Below, piece by piece: positions 1 to 7,262 of a stretch of DNA of 64,000 nt (position 1 is the first letter of the stretch; every line of letters starts with the position of its first letter). Source of the DNA: Gemmatimonadota bacterium (GTDB taxonomy: Bacteria; Gemmatimonadota; Gemmatimonadetes; Longimicrobiales; Gaopeijiaceae); assembly GCA_027623325.1 (NCBI GenBank), contig JAQBXY010000002.1, positions 1 to 64,000 on the forward strand, written 5' to 3'. The position numbers and the translations under genes were made by a program. The notes under the pieces are model-generated. The model was given only the letters and a program-made list of their open reading frames with translations. It searched no databases and was not told the DNA's origin.

Positions 1-2
1 GC

Positions 3-1253
3 ACCGACTGGATCATCGCCTTCGCCAGCCACAACCAGAACTACCTCTACAACCTCACGACCGATCAGCGGGTCCAGATTCCCGATCGCTCGGATGCGGT
101 AGCCACCCCCGACGGTCGCTACATGACGGTTCCGTCGAACTACACGCCGGACTCGAATACCCGGTTCTATCCCGTGGCGCCGATGCTCGAAGCGCTCGCC
201 GAGGGCCGTGACATCGCAGACTTGGAGCCCGTGTTCATCCACGACCATCCGTCGATGCACCGGGTGTACTATCAGTCCACGTCGCTCCTCTCCGAGGTCG
301 ATACGGACAGCGGGCTCGAGACCACCTATCGGCTCATGTTCTCGGGAACGGCTGACCAGTCGGGCTTTCGTGTCGTGGACTATCTCTTCCGCCACAATGC
401 CGACTCCGGAGCGCTGCTCGGCGTCGAGGCGAGCGAGCCCATGGCGGTCTGCCCCGCGGTACAGAACGACCTCAACACGCCCTTCATTTCGAAGGACGGA
501 CGCTACATCGCGGCTTATACGAGCGAAGTCGCGGGCAACGCATTTGCGACGGGCGCTTCTCTCAAGATCTTCGAGATCACGGGCGCTGACCCGAGCGCCG
601 GAACGATGGCGTGCACGGAGGTGGCCGACGTTGGGTTCCCCGCCGGAAAGGCGGACTTCAGCTTCGATGGCTCGATGTTGACCTTCCATCTGAGCCAGGG
701 TGCTTATCTGACCCCGTTCGTGAACGGTGGCCTCCCGAGTTCGACGATCACCGATGTGGTGGTCGCCCGTCTCGACCGAGATCCTGCCGGACGCATTTCC
801 GGATACTCCGGACTGCAACGCCTCTCCACCTCGATGACCGCGGGCGTGGGCAGCTACTTCCCTGCGTTCCTCCCGGACGGAAACCTCTTCTTCCTCGCGA
901 ACACGGCGCCTCGGGACTCGGAGGCGGAGAAACGTTTCCGATTCCGTGTCGTCGACCCCGGCTCGCGTGGATGGCGCACAACGACTCTGGCGTCCGACGC
1001 GCAACGCGACCTGTGGACCGAACTTGGGACGCTCTGGCAAGCCGCGTGTATGCCGTCCCTGGCGGCTCTTCAGGCCGAGCCCTTTCCACTCGATGCACAC
1101 GAGCTTTCCGGTCAAGCGCTGGCTCTGTCACCGAAGCAGTGCGAAGCCCTCATTTCCGATGCTCGGGCCGAGGCGCATGAAGGGGGGACGGAAGGACCGT
1201 CCGGTCGCGATTGGGACGGGCTCACGGGACTCTGCCGCGCGATCGAGCCGTAG
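3..1253 (+). CDS. Beta-propeller (PD40/TolB-like) protein, 5' partial
   Basis: The reading frame is open from the left edge, so the true start lies outside the window; 416 residues are visible. Repeating blades carry the PD40/WD40-like signature: PDGRY near residue 37, SKDGRY, SFDGSM and LPDGNLFF. These fit a beta-propeller resembling TolB C-terminal repeats. The last ~80 residues are alpha-helical with three cysteines and end CRAIEP. No catalytic motif is seen. Such proteins are usually periplasmic binding or scaffold proteins, but the signal peptide would be upstream and cannot be checked. It converges on the minus-strand gene that ends at 1285. An internal ATG at 123 would begin inside a blade and is unlikely to be the start. 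The fold is fairly sure; the function is not known. Confidence 0.75.
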   Translation, partial: TDWIIAFASHNQNYLYNLTTDQRVQIPDRSDAVATPDGRYMTVPSNYTPDSNTRFYPVAPMLEALAEGRDIADLEPVFIHDHPSMHRVYYQSTSLLSEVDTDSGLETTYRLMFSGTADQSGFRVVDYLFRHNADSGALLGVEASEPMAVCPAVQNDLNTPFISKDGRYIAAYTSEVAGNAFATGASLKIFEITGADPSAGTMACTEVADVGFPAGKADFSFDGSMLTFHLSQGAYLTPFVNGGLPSSTITDVVVARLDRDPAGRISGYSGLQRLSTSMTAGVGSYFPAFLPDGNLFFLANTAPRDSEAEKRFRFRVVDPGSRGWRTTTLASDAQRDLWTELGTLWQAACMPSLAALQAEPFPLDAHELSGQALALSPKQCEALISDARAEAHEGGTEGPSGRDWDGLTGLCRAIEP

Positions 1254-1284
1254 AGAACACCGGGGCGCTCGGCGCCACGCGTCG

Positions 1285-2109
1285 TTATCCCGCCGTAAGA
1301 AAGGCGGTCAGGTATCTCCCATATCCGTCGCTGTTTCGATAGCCGGGTAATACCGGCGACACACGATCGGGCCCGAATACCAAGATCGACGGCGCGTGCA
1401 CCTGAGCGTCACGCATGACGAGTTCGACCGAGTCGATTTCCCGCAACGCTGAGGCGGGCATGCCCACCCGCTCGGCTTCCCTGCGAGCGAAGTCGGCGTC
1501 CCCGCGAGCGATCAGAACGGGCTCGACGGATAGCCCGAGCCGGTCCGCGGCCTTCTGAATCTCTGCGAAGCCGTCGACCGACAGAGGCATGTGCGGTGAC
1601 CAGACGTAAACCACGACCGGTCGACCCGCGGCCGCGGACAGCGCCGACCCGAGGTCCGCGTCGGTGAATCGGGCGGGTCGGCCCTCACTGCGGTTGGCCC
1701 CCACCGCTCCTTCTTGCGGGGGCGTGCTCCGCGCGACGCTGCGCTCGTCGACCGAGCAGTCCGAAGCGAAGGTCCGCACCGTGGCACCTGCCGGCGTCAG
1801 CCGCGATACCTGCGGCCGACCACGATTGGGTACGGTGAGGATCACCCAGTCAGAGCGGGTGCTCGTCGGCAAGCGATAGCTGCGTCCGCCATCGGCCGAA
1901 GGCGGAGCCGTGAGATACCGGCTCACCGCACGAAAGTCATGGAGCGTCTCGGCGACCTCCCGCCCACATACCACATCCTGTAGCAACGCGGCGCTTGTCC
2001 CGCGAGCGGGGTGGTCGGGCACACACCCGAACGCCGAGAGAGCTACTATCGGGAACAGCCCGTTCCGCCAGTTCCGCGAAGCCGGAGACGAACTCGGACT
2101 CGAACTCAC
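1285..2109 (-). CDS. Lipoprotein with thioredoxin-like domain lacking the CxxC
   Basis: A 274-residue protein. The N-terminal stretch runs into LSAFGC, a plausible lipobox with the cysteine near residue 29, so a lipid-anchored protein is inferred. The second half (about 150-274) reads like a thioredoxin/TlpA fold: VVVYVWSPHMPLS stands where VxFWAxWCxxC is expected, and later VHAPSILVF resembles the strand after the cis-proline loop. Both redox cysteines are absent, so disulfide exchange is not expected. The start is GTG at 2107-2109. It overlaps the stop of the upstream COG3014-like gene as GTGA, which suggests translational coupling. What it binds is unknown; an oxidoreductase-derived binding role is an inference. 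Confidence 0.65.
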   Translation of the reverse strand: MSSSPSSSPASRNWRNGLFPIVALSAFGCVPDHPARGTSAALLQDVVCGREVAETLHDFRAVSRYLTAPPSADGGRSYRLPTSTRSDWVILTVPNRGRPQVSRLTPAGATVRTFASDCSVDERSVARSTPPQEGAVGANRSEGRPARFTDADLGSALSAAAGRPVVVYVWSPHMPLSVDGFAEIQKAADRLGLSVEPVLIARGDADFARREAERVGMPASALREIDSVELVMRDAQVHAPSILVFGPDRVSPVLPGYRNSDGYGRYLTAFLTAG

Positions 2110-3080
2110 CGGATCGAGGCTTCCCGAAAGGGAGCCAACGCTGGGACTGGGTCCGCGCCGGGCGTCGCGGCCCTCGGGCGGGCCCGCGGAACTTCGTGCC
2201 TCACTCCGCGAGTCGCGCCTCGGAAGCGGCCCTGGTCGCCTCCATCTCGTCCCGTTACGGCGATGGTTTCCAGCGACACGGCGCCCGCTCGGACGTCGAT
2301 GCGTACCGTGCGCGTTTCGGGCCCGCGTGCGCCCTCATACGAGATCTCGATGTCGTTCGGTCCCGCCGGGAGCCGCATGCGCACCAGGAGCAGTTCGGCC
2401 GGAAGACCCGACCAACTCCGGGTGTCCGCCCGTTCGGTCGCATTCGCGAAGGTTCGACTCGCGATACGAGCCGCGAACCCACCCAGCGCACCACCCGCCG
2501 ACGTGCCGGCCTGTTCGCTCTTCACGACAGCACTTTCCTTGAGGAGCGCACGGGCCAACATCCTCAGCATCATCGACGTCTTTCGTTCCTCGAAGTCCCT
2601 CAGGGCGATCACCGACAGATCTCCGAGCAGCACGGGGCTCACCGCCACCTCGTCGCTTCCGCTTCGAACTCGAATCCCCGTCGCGCGTCGTGCGTTCAGC
2701 TCGTAGGCCGGCCACGCCATGGTGATCAGCTCCACGCCCGCCGCGCTCAGCGCCGCACTGGCGATCATCACTCCATCCTCGTGGGCCTGGAGGTAGTCCT
2801 GTCCGCCCCGGCCCAGCTCGTTCATCACGATGACCGTTCGAATCAGCACATTCAGCGACGCGGCGACCGCGGACCCGGCGCTCCCCGAGATGACCGAGTC
2901 GCGCTCGCTTCGCAAAACGGGCATGAACAACTTCTGCTGCTTCTTGTGTGCGATGAAGCCGTTCTCGATGACCAGGATCACATCCCCCGAGTCCGACGCT
3001 CGAGCGGGCACCCGGGGTGTTTCAGCGACCCCGCCCAGATGGGTCTCTCGCGTCCGCTCGGCCACGTCGTCCAGCCCCAT
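2106..3080 (-). CDS. COG3014-like protein, apparently lacking the N-terminal TPR half
   Basis: The coding-like sequence begins around ATG 3078-3080, giving 324 residues. It has the marks of the COG3014 family: VILVIENG followed by a basic stretch and a hydrophobic strand, and later the block ATERADTRSW with LPAE and RLPAGPNDIEI. Known COG3014 proteins also have a TPR-rich N-terminal half and a lipoprotein signal; here neither is visible in any frame upstream. The same frame is open to 3296, but residues encoded there look like out-of-frame translation. The gene overlaps the upstream 3022..3735 gene by about 59 bp and overlaps the next gene as GTGA. Either this is a shortened form or a frameshift has removed the start. 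COG3014 often neighbours cell-envelope lipoprotein genes; its molecular role is unknown. Confidence 0.6.
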   Translation of the reverse strand: MGLDDVAERTRETHLGGVAETPRVPARASDSGDVILVIENGFIAHKKQQKLFMPVLRSERDSVISGSAGSAVAASLNVLIRTVIVMNELGRGGQDYLQAHEDGVMIASAALSAAGVELITMAWPAYELNARRATGIRVRSGSDEVAVSPVLLGDLSVIALRDFEERKTSMMLRMLARALLKESAVVKSEQAGTSAGGALGGFAARIASRTFANATERADTRSWSGLPAELLLVRMRLPAGPNDIEISYEGARGPETRTVRIDVRAGAVSLETIAVTGRDGGDQGRFRGATRGVRHEVPRARPRAATPGADPVPALAPFREASIR

Positions 3081-3735
3081 GCTCGATGCGATCCGCGCAC
3101 TCCTCCACGGTGATCGCCAAGCTCTCCGCAGCGGTCGCACCGGCGCGCCCACCCAACCCGGAAAAGTCGGCGACCTCCTGAACGATGGAGATGCGCTGGA
3201 GCCCCGCATCGTTCGAGAAGTAGAGGACCAGATTCGCCATCCACTGAATGGCTTCGGCAATGCCGAGTCCACCTCGTGATCCAGCAGGCGGCGCATCGAC
3301 GCCGGTCAATGGTGCGCTGAAGTCCAACGGGGGCTTGCAGTACACCCCGAGAAGGGGCGCATCGTACGGGATGCACACGATCTGGGACTGGACCTGAGCG
3401 ACGAGCCCATCCGCCTCGAACGCGAACGAAGCCGCGGGAGCAGGCCAGGGGATGTGCACCAGCGCCTCAGCATCGATCACGCCGACGTTCAGACCGGCCC
3501 CCCTGAGCCCGTGCGCCACCTCGTCGGCACGGTATGGACCCGATGCCAACAAGACCTCCGGAGCCGGGAAACCGACCTTCAGCGTGGCATCATCGACCGC
3601 CACTCCCAGGATCTCCGCGACGGCATCGAGGTCCACAGTACGATGGGGTGGGTCAGCGACGACGAGGATCTGAGGGTGCACGGCGGTTCCGGACGCTGGA
3701 GGTAACGAATTCGATGACCATCGGAGGCCAAACAT
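3022..3735 (-). CDS. Uncharacterised protein upstream of the COG3014-like gene
   Basis: A 237-residue frame with coding-like composition through about residue 215 (ending near TVEECADRIE); the last ~20 residues (arginine- and glycine-rich) look like the shadow of the next frame. Residues 40-95 resemble the small alpha/beta module seen in L7/L12-C-type domains (P-x-V-L-L-A-S-G, then a helix, then G-L-N-V-G-V), but this is only a pattern impression. A middle segment has two cysteines (CIPYD, GVYCKPP). No signal peptide is evident at the listed ATG; a GTG at 3679-3681, just before HPQILVV, is an alternative start. It is the first gene of a three-gene minus-strand run and overlaps the COG3014-like gene. 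Function unknown. Confidence 0.55.
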   Translation of the reverse strand: MFGLRWSSNSLPPASGTAVHPQILVVADPPHRTVDLDAVAEILGVAVDDATLKVGFPAPEVLLASGPYRADEVAHGLRGAGLNVGVIDAEALVHIPWPAPAASFAFEADGLVAQVQSQIVCIPYDAPLLGVYCKPPLDFSAPLTGVDAPPAGSRGGLGIAEAIQWMANLVLYFSNDAGLQRISIVQEVADFSGLGGRAGATAAESLAITVEECADRIEHGAGRRGRADARDPSGRGR

Positions 3736-3874
3736 CCGCTACCAGGCGGAGGGGGGCAAGCGACTCGAGTAGCCCCTGTCGGCGTCCTCGAGGTCGATCC
3801 TACGTTGCCACGCCCATAGCTGACGTGGGCGCAGTGGATCAGCCACAGCCCAATACATCGCCTGGAGCCCTTCC

Positions 3875-4291
3875 GTGAGTACCGATCCGTCCGCAGACGA
3901 GGTTCAGATCCGAGCTCGGCGAGCCGAATCGAACGCCGCCATCGCTCGCCACGACCTGGCCGCGCTCGCCGAGACAATGATGGAGGAATACCACGGCGCG
4001 GCGTCGAACGGCTCCTTCCGAAGGGGTCGGGAGGACGCGATCTCGGGATTGGCGGTACACTTCGCGGCGTTCGAGGACGCCGTCTACGTGAGGACACCGG
4101 AGTCGATCGAGGTCAACACCGTGGGCGAGGTGGCCGCTGAGGTGGGCAGTTGGGTCGGCACGTGGAGCGGCCTGGAAGGCCCCGTCCGCACGGGTGGACG
4201 ATACGCGGCGTATTGGCGGAAGGTGGAGGGCGTGTGGCGCATCCATGCTGAACTGTTCGTGCCGTTGTTCCGACAGGAATCGACCGATTAG
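3875..4291 (+). CDS. SnoaL/DUF4440-like (NTF2-fold) protein
   Basis: A 138-residue cytoplasmic protein with no signal peptide. The layout fits the NTF2-like cone fold: an N-terminal helix pair (ARRAESNAAIARHDLAALAE), a turn with the YHGAASNGS segment, then strands ending YWRKVEGVWRIHAELF, the typical final hairpin of DUF4440/SnoaL proteins. Family members include small-molecule isomerases, dehydratases and simple binding proteins, so no substrate can be given. The start is GTG. Its TAG stop overlaps, tail to tail, the TAA stop of the amidohydrolase on the other strand, so the two genes share their last bases and leave no room for a separate terminator. Confidence 0.75.
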   Translation: MSTDPSADEVQIRARRAESNAAIARHDLAALAETMMEEYHGAASNGSFRRGREDAISGLAVHFAAFEDAVYVRTPESIEVNTVGEVAAEVGSWVGTWSGLEGPVRTGGRYAAYWRKVEGVWRIHAELFVPLFRQESTD

Positions 4292-5970
4292 CCGCCGCCT
4301 CTCCGGAGCACTCTGCCCGGCCGAACGTCGGCCCGTCGGCCGTCATCGATGACCAGCGTTCCGTTCACCAACAGATAGTCGACGCCCTCGGCGAAGCGCA
4401 TCGCCTCCGAGCCGAAGTCGGCGGCATCCCGGATCTCCTCCGGATCGAAGATCACGAGGTCCGCGATCATGCCCGGCAGGACGAAACCGCGATCGTGCAG
4501 CCCGAGCCTCTGTGCGGCCATGGACGACATGCGGCGGACCGCGTCCTCGAGACTGAGCACGCTGTCTTCCCGGACGTATTTGGCGATGACGCGTGGAAAG
4601 GCCCCGAAGGCCCTGGGATGGGTTCCCGCCGCGGACAGCGGATTCACGGGCGACGCATCGGTATCGATCATGACGTACTCCGCGCGGAGCGCCTGCCACT
4701 TCTGCTCTTCATTCATGCTCTCGGGGTTCACGGTCACACTGCCGGCCTGAACCAGGTCGAAGAACGCGTTCCAGGGGTCTTTCCCGAGAACGGCTGCAGC
4801 CTCGGTGATCGACCGATTGATGACACGGGAATCGACGGCTGCGGGCGCAGAGACGATCAGCACCTTGTTCCAATCCATCCCCACGTGCCGGTACCAGTTC
4901 TCCCAGTCCGAGGTAGTCTCGACCTCGCGGCGCAGCTCGGCCCTCAATGCCGTGTCCGAAAGCCGCCCGAGGAAGGAATCCGTGCCGTCCGCGAAGTGTC
5001 TCGGATGTACGAACGAGCCGAGGCCGATCCCGTTGCGGATGTAGGGATAGATGTCTGCGGTCACATCCATCCCGGCGGCGCGAGCGGAGTCGATGAGCGC
5101 GAGCGCGTCGGTCATCCGCGGCCAGTTGTCCTGACCCGCCGCCTTGAGGTGGTAGATGTGTACCGGCACTCCCGCGCCACTCCCGATCGTCAACGCTTCG
5201 CGGATGGCGTCCAGGACCGCGTGGCTCTCGTTGCGCATATGTGTGAAGTAGACGCCGCCGTATTCGCCCGCGACTCGAGTGAGTTCCACGAGCTCCTCGG
5301 TGGTGGCGTACACGGCCGGCGGGTAGATGAGTGAGGTCGACGTTCCGATCGCCCCGTCCTCCATCGCCTGCCGGACGAGCGCCTTCATCTCCTCGAGCTG
5401 CGCGGGGGTCGGCTGAACGTCGCCTTCGCCGAGCACGACCTGGCGAACCTGCGTCAGCCCGACGTCGTGTACGACGTTGATGGGGATGCCCCGCCCCTCG
5501 AGAATGCCGAAGTACTCCGCATACGTCGTCCAGCGGAGTTCCTCGCCGTCTACGACCGGTCCGTTCGCGTCAGCGCGGCGCGGCGCAGGGGAGCCGCCCT
5601 CACCGGACAGGTACGTCGTGATCCCTTGGCGCAACTTGCTCTCGGCACTGGGCGGGTCGGTGATGAGCACCAGCGTCGACTGCCCCATCATGTCGATGAA
5701 GCCCGGCGACACGACCCGATCGGCGGCGTCAATCGTTCGGGTGGCGGGGCGACCCGTGAGCGATCCGATCTCGGCGATTCGGTCCCCGCGAATGCCGATG
5801 TCGGCGCGGAACCATGGATTGCCGGCTCCGTCCACGATGCGGGCGCCCGTGATGAGAATGTCGAAGGCGCCGGACGTCCTAGTCGAAGTCGCGTCGTTTG
5901 GGACGCATGACGCGAGGGAGACGAGGACGAGAACGAGACCGTACATGGCTTGGGTCAAGCGACGTTGCAT
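4288..5970 (-). CDS. D-aminoacylase-type amidohydrolase, lipoprotein
   Basis: A 560-residue protein of the N-acyl-D-amino-acid deacylase branch of the amidohydrolase superfamily. The start is ATG 5968-5970, with GGAG eight bases upstream; it opens with a signal ending LVSLASC, a clear lipobox. The N-terminal composite beta domain (ILITGARIVDGAG, VVSPGFID), the GEGGSPAP loop, FTHMRNES, VHIYHLKAAG and a C-terminal DLVIFDPEEI segment match the family. The usual metal-binding HxH after PGFID is replaced by MMGQST, as in a subset of these proteins. It would act outside the cytoplasm, perhaps on N-acylated D-amino acids or related amides; the true substrate is unknown. Open sequence to 6189 in the same frame is upstream non-coding. 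Confidence 0.87.
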   Translation of the reverse strand: MQRRLTQAMYGLVLVLVSLASCVPNDATSTRTSGAFDILITGARIVDGAGNPWFRADIGIRGDRIAEIGSLTGRPATRTIDAADRVVSPGFIDMMGQSTLVLITDPPSAESKLRQGITTYLSGEGGSPAPRRADANGPVVDGEELRWTTYAEYFGILEGRGIPINVVHDVGLTQVRQVVLGEGDVQPTPAQLEEMKALVRQAMEDGAIGTSTSLIYPPAVYATTEELVELTRVAGEYGGVYFTHMRNESHAVLDAIREALTIGSGAGVPVHIYHLKAAGQDNWPRMTDALALIDSARAAGMDVTADIYPYIRNGIGLGSFVHPRHFADGTDSFLGRLSDTALRAELRREVETTSDWENWYRHVGMDWNKVLIVSAPAAVDSRVINRSITEAAAVLGKDPWNAFFDLVQAGSVTVNPESMNEEQKWQALRAEYVMIDTDASPVNPLSAAGTHPRAFGAFPRVIAKYVREDSVLSLEDAVRRMSSMAAQRLGLHDRGFVLPGMIADLVIFDPEEIRDAADFGSEAMRFAEGVDYLLVNGTLVIDDGRRADVRPGRVLRRGGG

Positions 5971-6007
5971 AGAGAATGCTCCGAAGGAGGGCGCCCACGC
6001 GTGTAGC

Positions 6008-6892
6008 TTATGCCCCGCCCGGTCCGCCGTCACCTCGCCTTGCCCGAGCACGCCGCTTCGGTGGCGGCTGCATCGGGACGAGCTCCTTGGTGATGTACAA
6101 CCGGATCCAACGCGTGAAATAGCTGGACGCCGGCAGCGGACGCTGGGTTCGCCACTCGAGCGCGTACCACGGCACCGTGGTGTCTTCATGATGGTGGATG
6201 TGCCGATTGATGTTGAAGATCGGCAGGAAGGTCGTGTACTCGTTTGCGAAGTCGGGATTCCCGGGCTGGCTGCTGTGCTCGATCGCTCCCCGCAACGACA
6301 TGGGCCCCGTCACGGTGAAGGCCACGGTCACCAGCGACTGCCAGACGATCTCGCCGTGACCCACCAGAATCCACCCTGCGATGACGAACAACGAGAGTAG
6401 GAAGCCTGCCACGATCCGGCCTGGGCGCACATAAGGCCTCTTTCCGCGGAGCCCGTCGGCGAGCCAGTTGAGGTGCCGAAGGGAATCGAGGGCCATCGAT
6501 AGTCGGAAACCACCCGGCTCATGAGCGCTGTCGTGGTGGTGGTCCTCGCCGGGCTGGGCCTGGTTGGTCCACTTGTGATGTGCGAGATGCGCGCCCCGTA
6601 CGACTTCGAGCATGCCGTAGGTCATCATGATCCCATCCCAAAGGGTCACGACCGCGAGATTGTCGCGGTATGTCTTGAGCGTGATGCCGTGGAAGTACTC
6701 GTGGATCATGATCCCGATACGGTGGACGAGAACCACGCATGGAATGAACGCTGCCCAGAACGGCAAGCGCACGAGTAGGACGAAGTAGAAGGCCGTGAGC
6801 CCGAGGAGGCTCGCGTGCGTCAGGAATGCACCGCTGCGATCGGTCAGTCGACGGGGTGTACCTTCGGGGGCGTGTTGAGACGTCGCGGTCAT
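6008..6892 (-). CDS. Membrane fatty-acid desaturase/hydroxylase family protein
   Basis: A 294-residue integral membrane protein. It carries the three histidine clusters that bind the di-iron centre: HEYFH at 64-68, HLAHH at 102-106 and HIHHH at 231-235. Hydrophobic segments lie at about 28-60 and 160-200. The arrangement is that of the FA_desaturase/fatty-acid hydroxylase superfamily, enzymes that use oxygen and electrons to desaturate or hydroxylate lipids in the membrane. The start has a strong ribosome site (GGGAGG) six bases upstream. The C-terminal tail is basic. No ferredoxin or reductase gene is next to it. Lipid desaturation, carotenoid or alkane oxidation are all possible; the sequence does not decide. 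Confidence 0.9.
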   Translation of the reverse strand: MTATSQHAPEGTPRRLTDRSGAFLTHASLLGLTAFYFVLLVRLPFWAAFIPCVVLVHRIGIMIHEYFHGITLKTYRDNLAVVTLWDGIMMTYGMLEVVRGAHLAHHKWTNQAQPGEDHHHDSAHEPGGFRLSMALDSLRHLNWLADGLRGKRPYVRPGRIVAGFLLSLFVIAGWILVGHGEIVWQSLVTVAFTVTGPMSLRGAIEHSSQPGNPDFANEYTTFLPIFNINRHIHHHEDTTVPWYALEWRTQRPLPASSYFTRWIRLYITKELVPMQPPPKRRARARRGDGGPGGA

Positions 6893-7007
6893 CGGGTCCT
6901 CCCAGTCTTGCTCGAAGCGAGCGTGGGATCAGTGATGTACCGCGTAAGCTGCTTTGGCCCCGCACCGCCCGGTATACGTCAGGCTACGTAGATGCTGGGT
7001 CTACTCC

Positions 7008-7262
7008 CTACGTGTCGTACCGCAGGGCCTCGACAGGCTGAATCGCCAACGCTCTGCGAGTGGGCACCAAGACCGCGAGGACTCCCGCGATGACCATGAG
7101 CCCGACGAGGCCAGGGAAGAGCAGGGGACTGGCGTCGGGCAGTGCGAACACGAAGAGCCGCACTTTGGAGGCCTGCGCCCCGGCGAATGCTCCGACCGTC
7201 GCCAGATCGATAAAAGTAACGATGTGAGCGTATTCGAAAACTAGATCTTTGCCAAAACGGGC
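7008..7262 (-). pseudogene. Remnant of an FtsX/MacB-type ABC permease C-terminus
   Basis: An 85-codon frame is open on the minus strand, ending at TAG 7008-7010. The translation has a hydrophobic helix (LFPGLVGLMVIAGVLAVLV) followed by PTRRALAIQPVEALRYD and the stop. That is the characteristic end of FtsX-like permeases of the MacB/ADOP kind, where the arginine pair is followed by D/QPVEALR. Only the last transmembrane helix is present, with no start codon, periplasmic domain or earlier helices, and the frame is bounded upstream by the stop of the ABC-F gene. It is best read as the leftover end of a deleted permease. The 370 bp between 6893 and 7262 hold nothing else recognisable. Confidence 0.7.

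Noticed and set aside
3081-3296. N-terminal extension of the COG3014-like gene
   Set aside because: Residues are Arg/Ser/Pro-rich and out of character; they lie in the coding region of the upstream gene in another frame.
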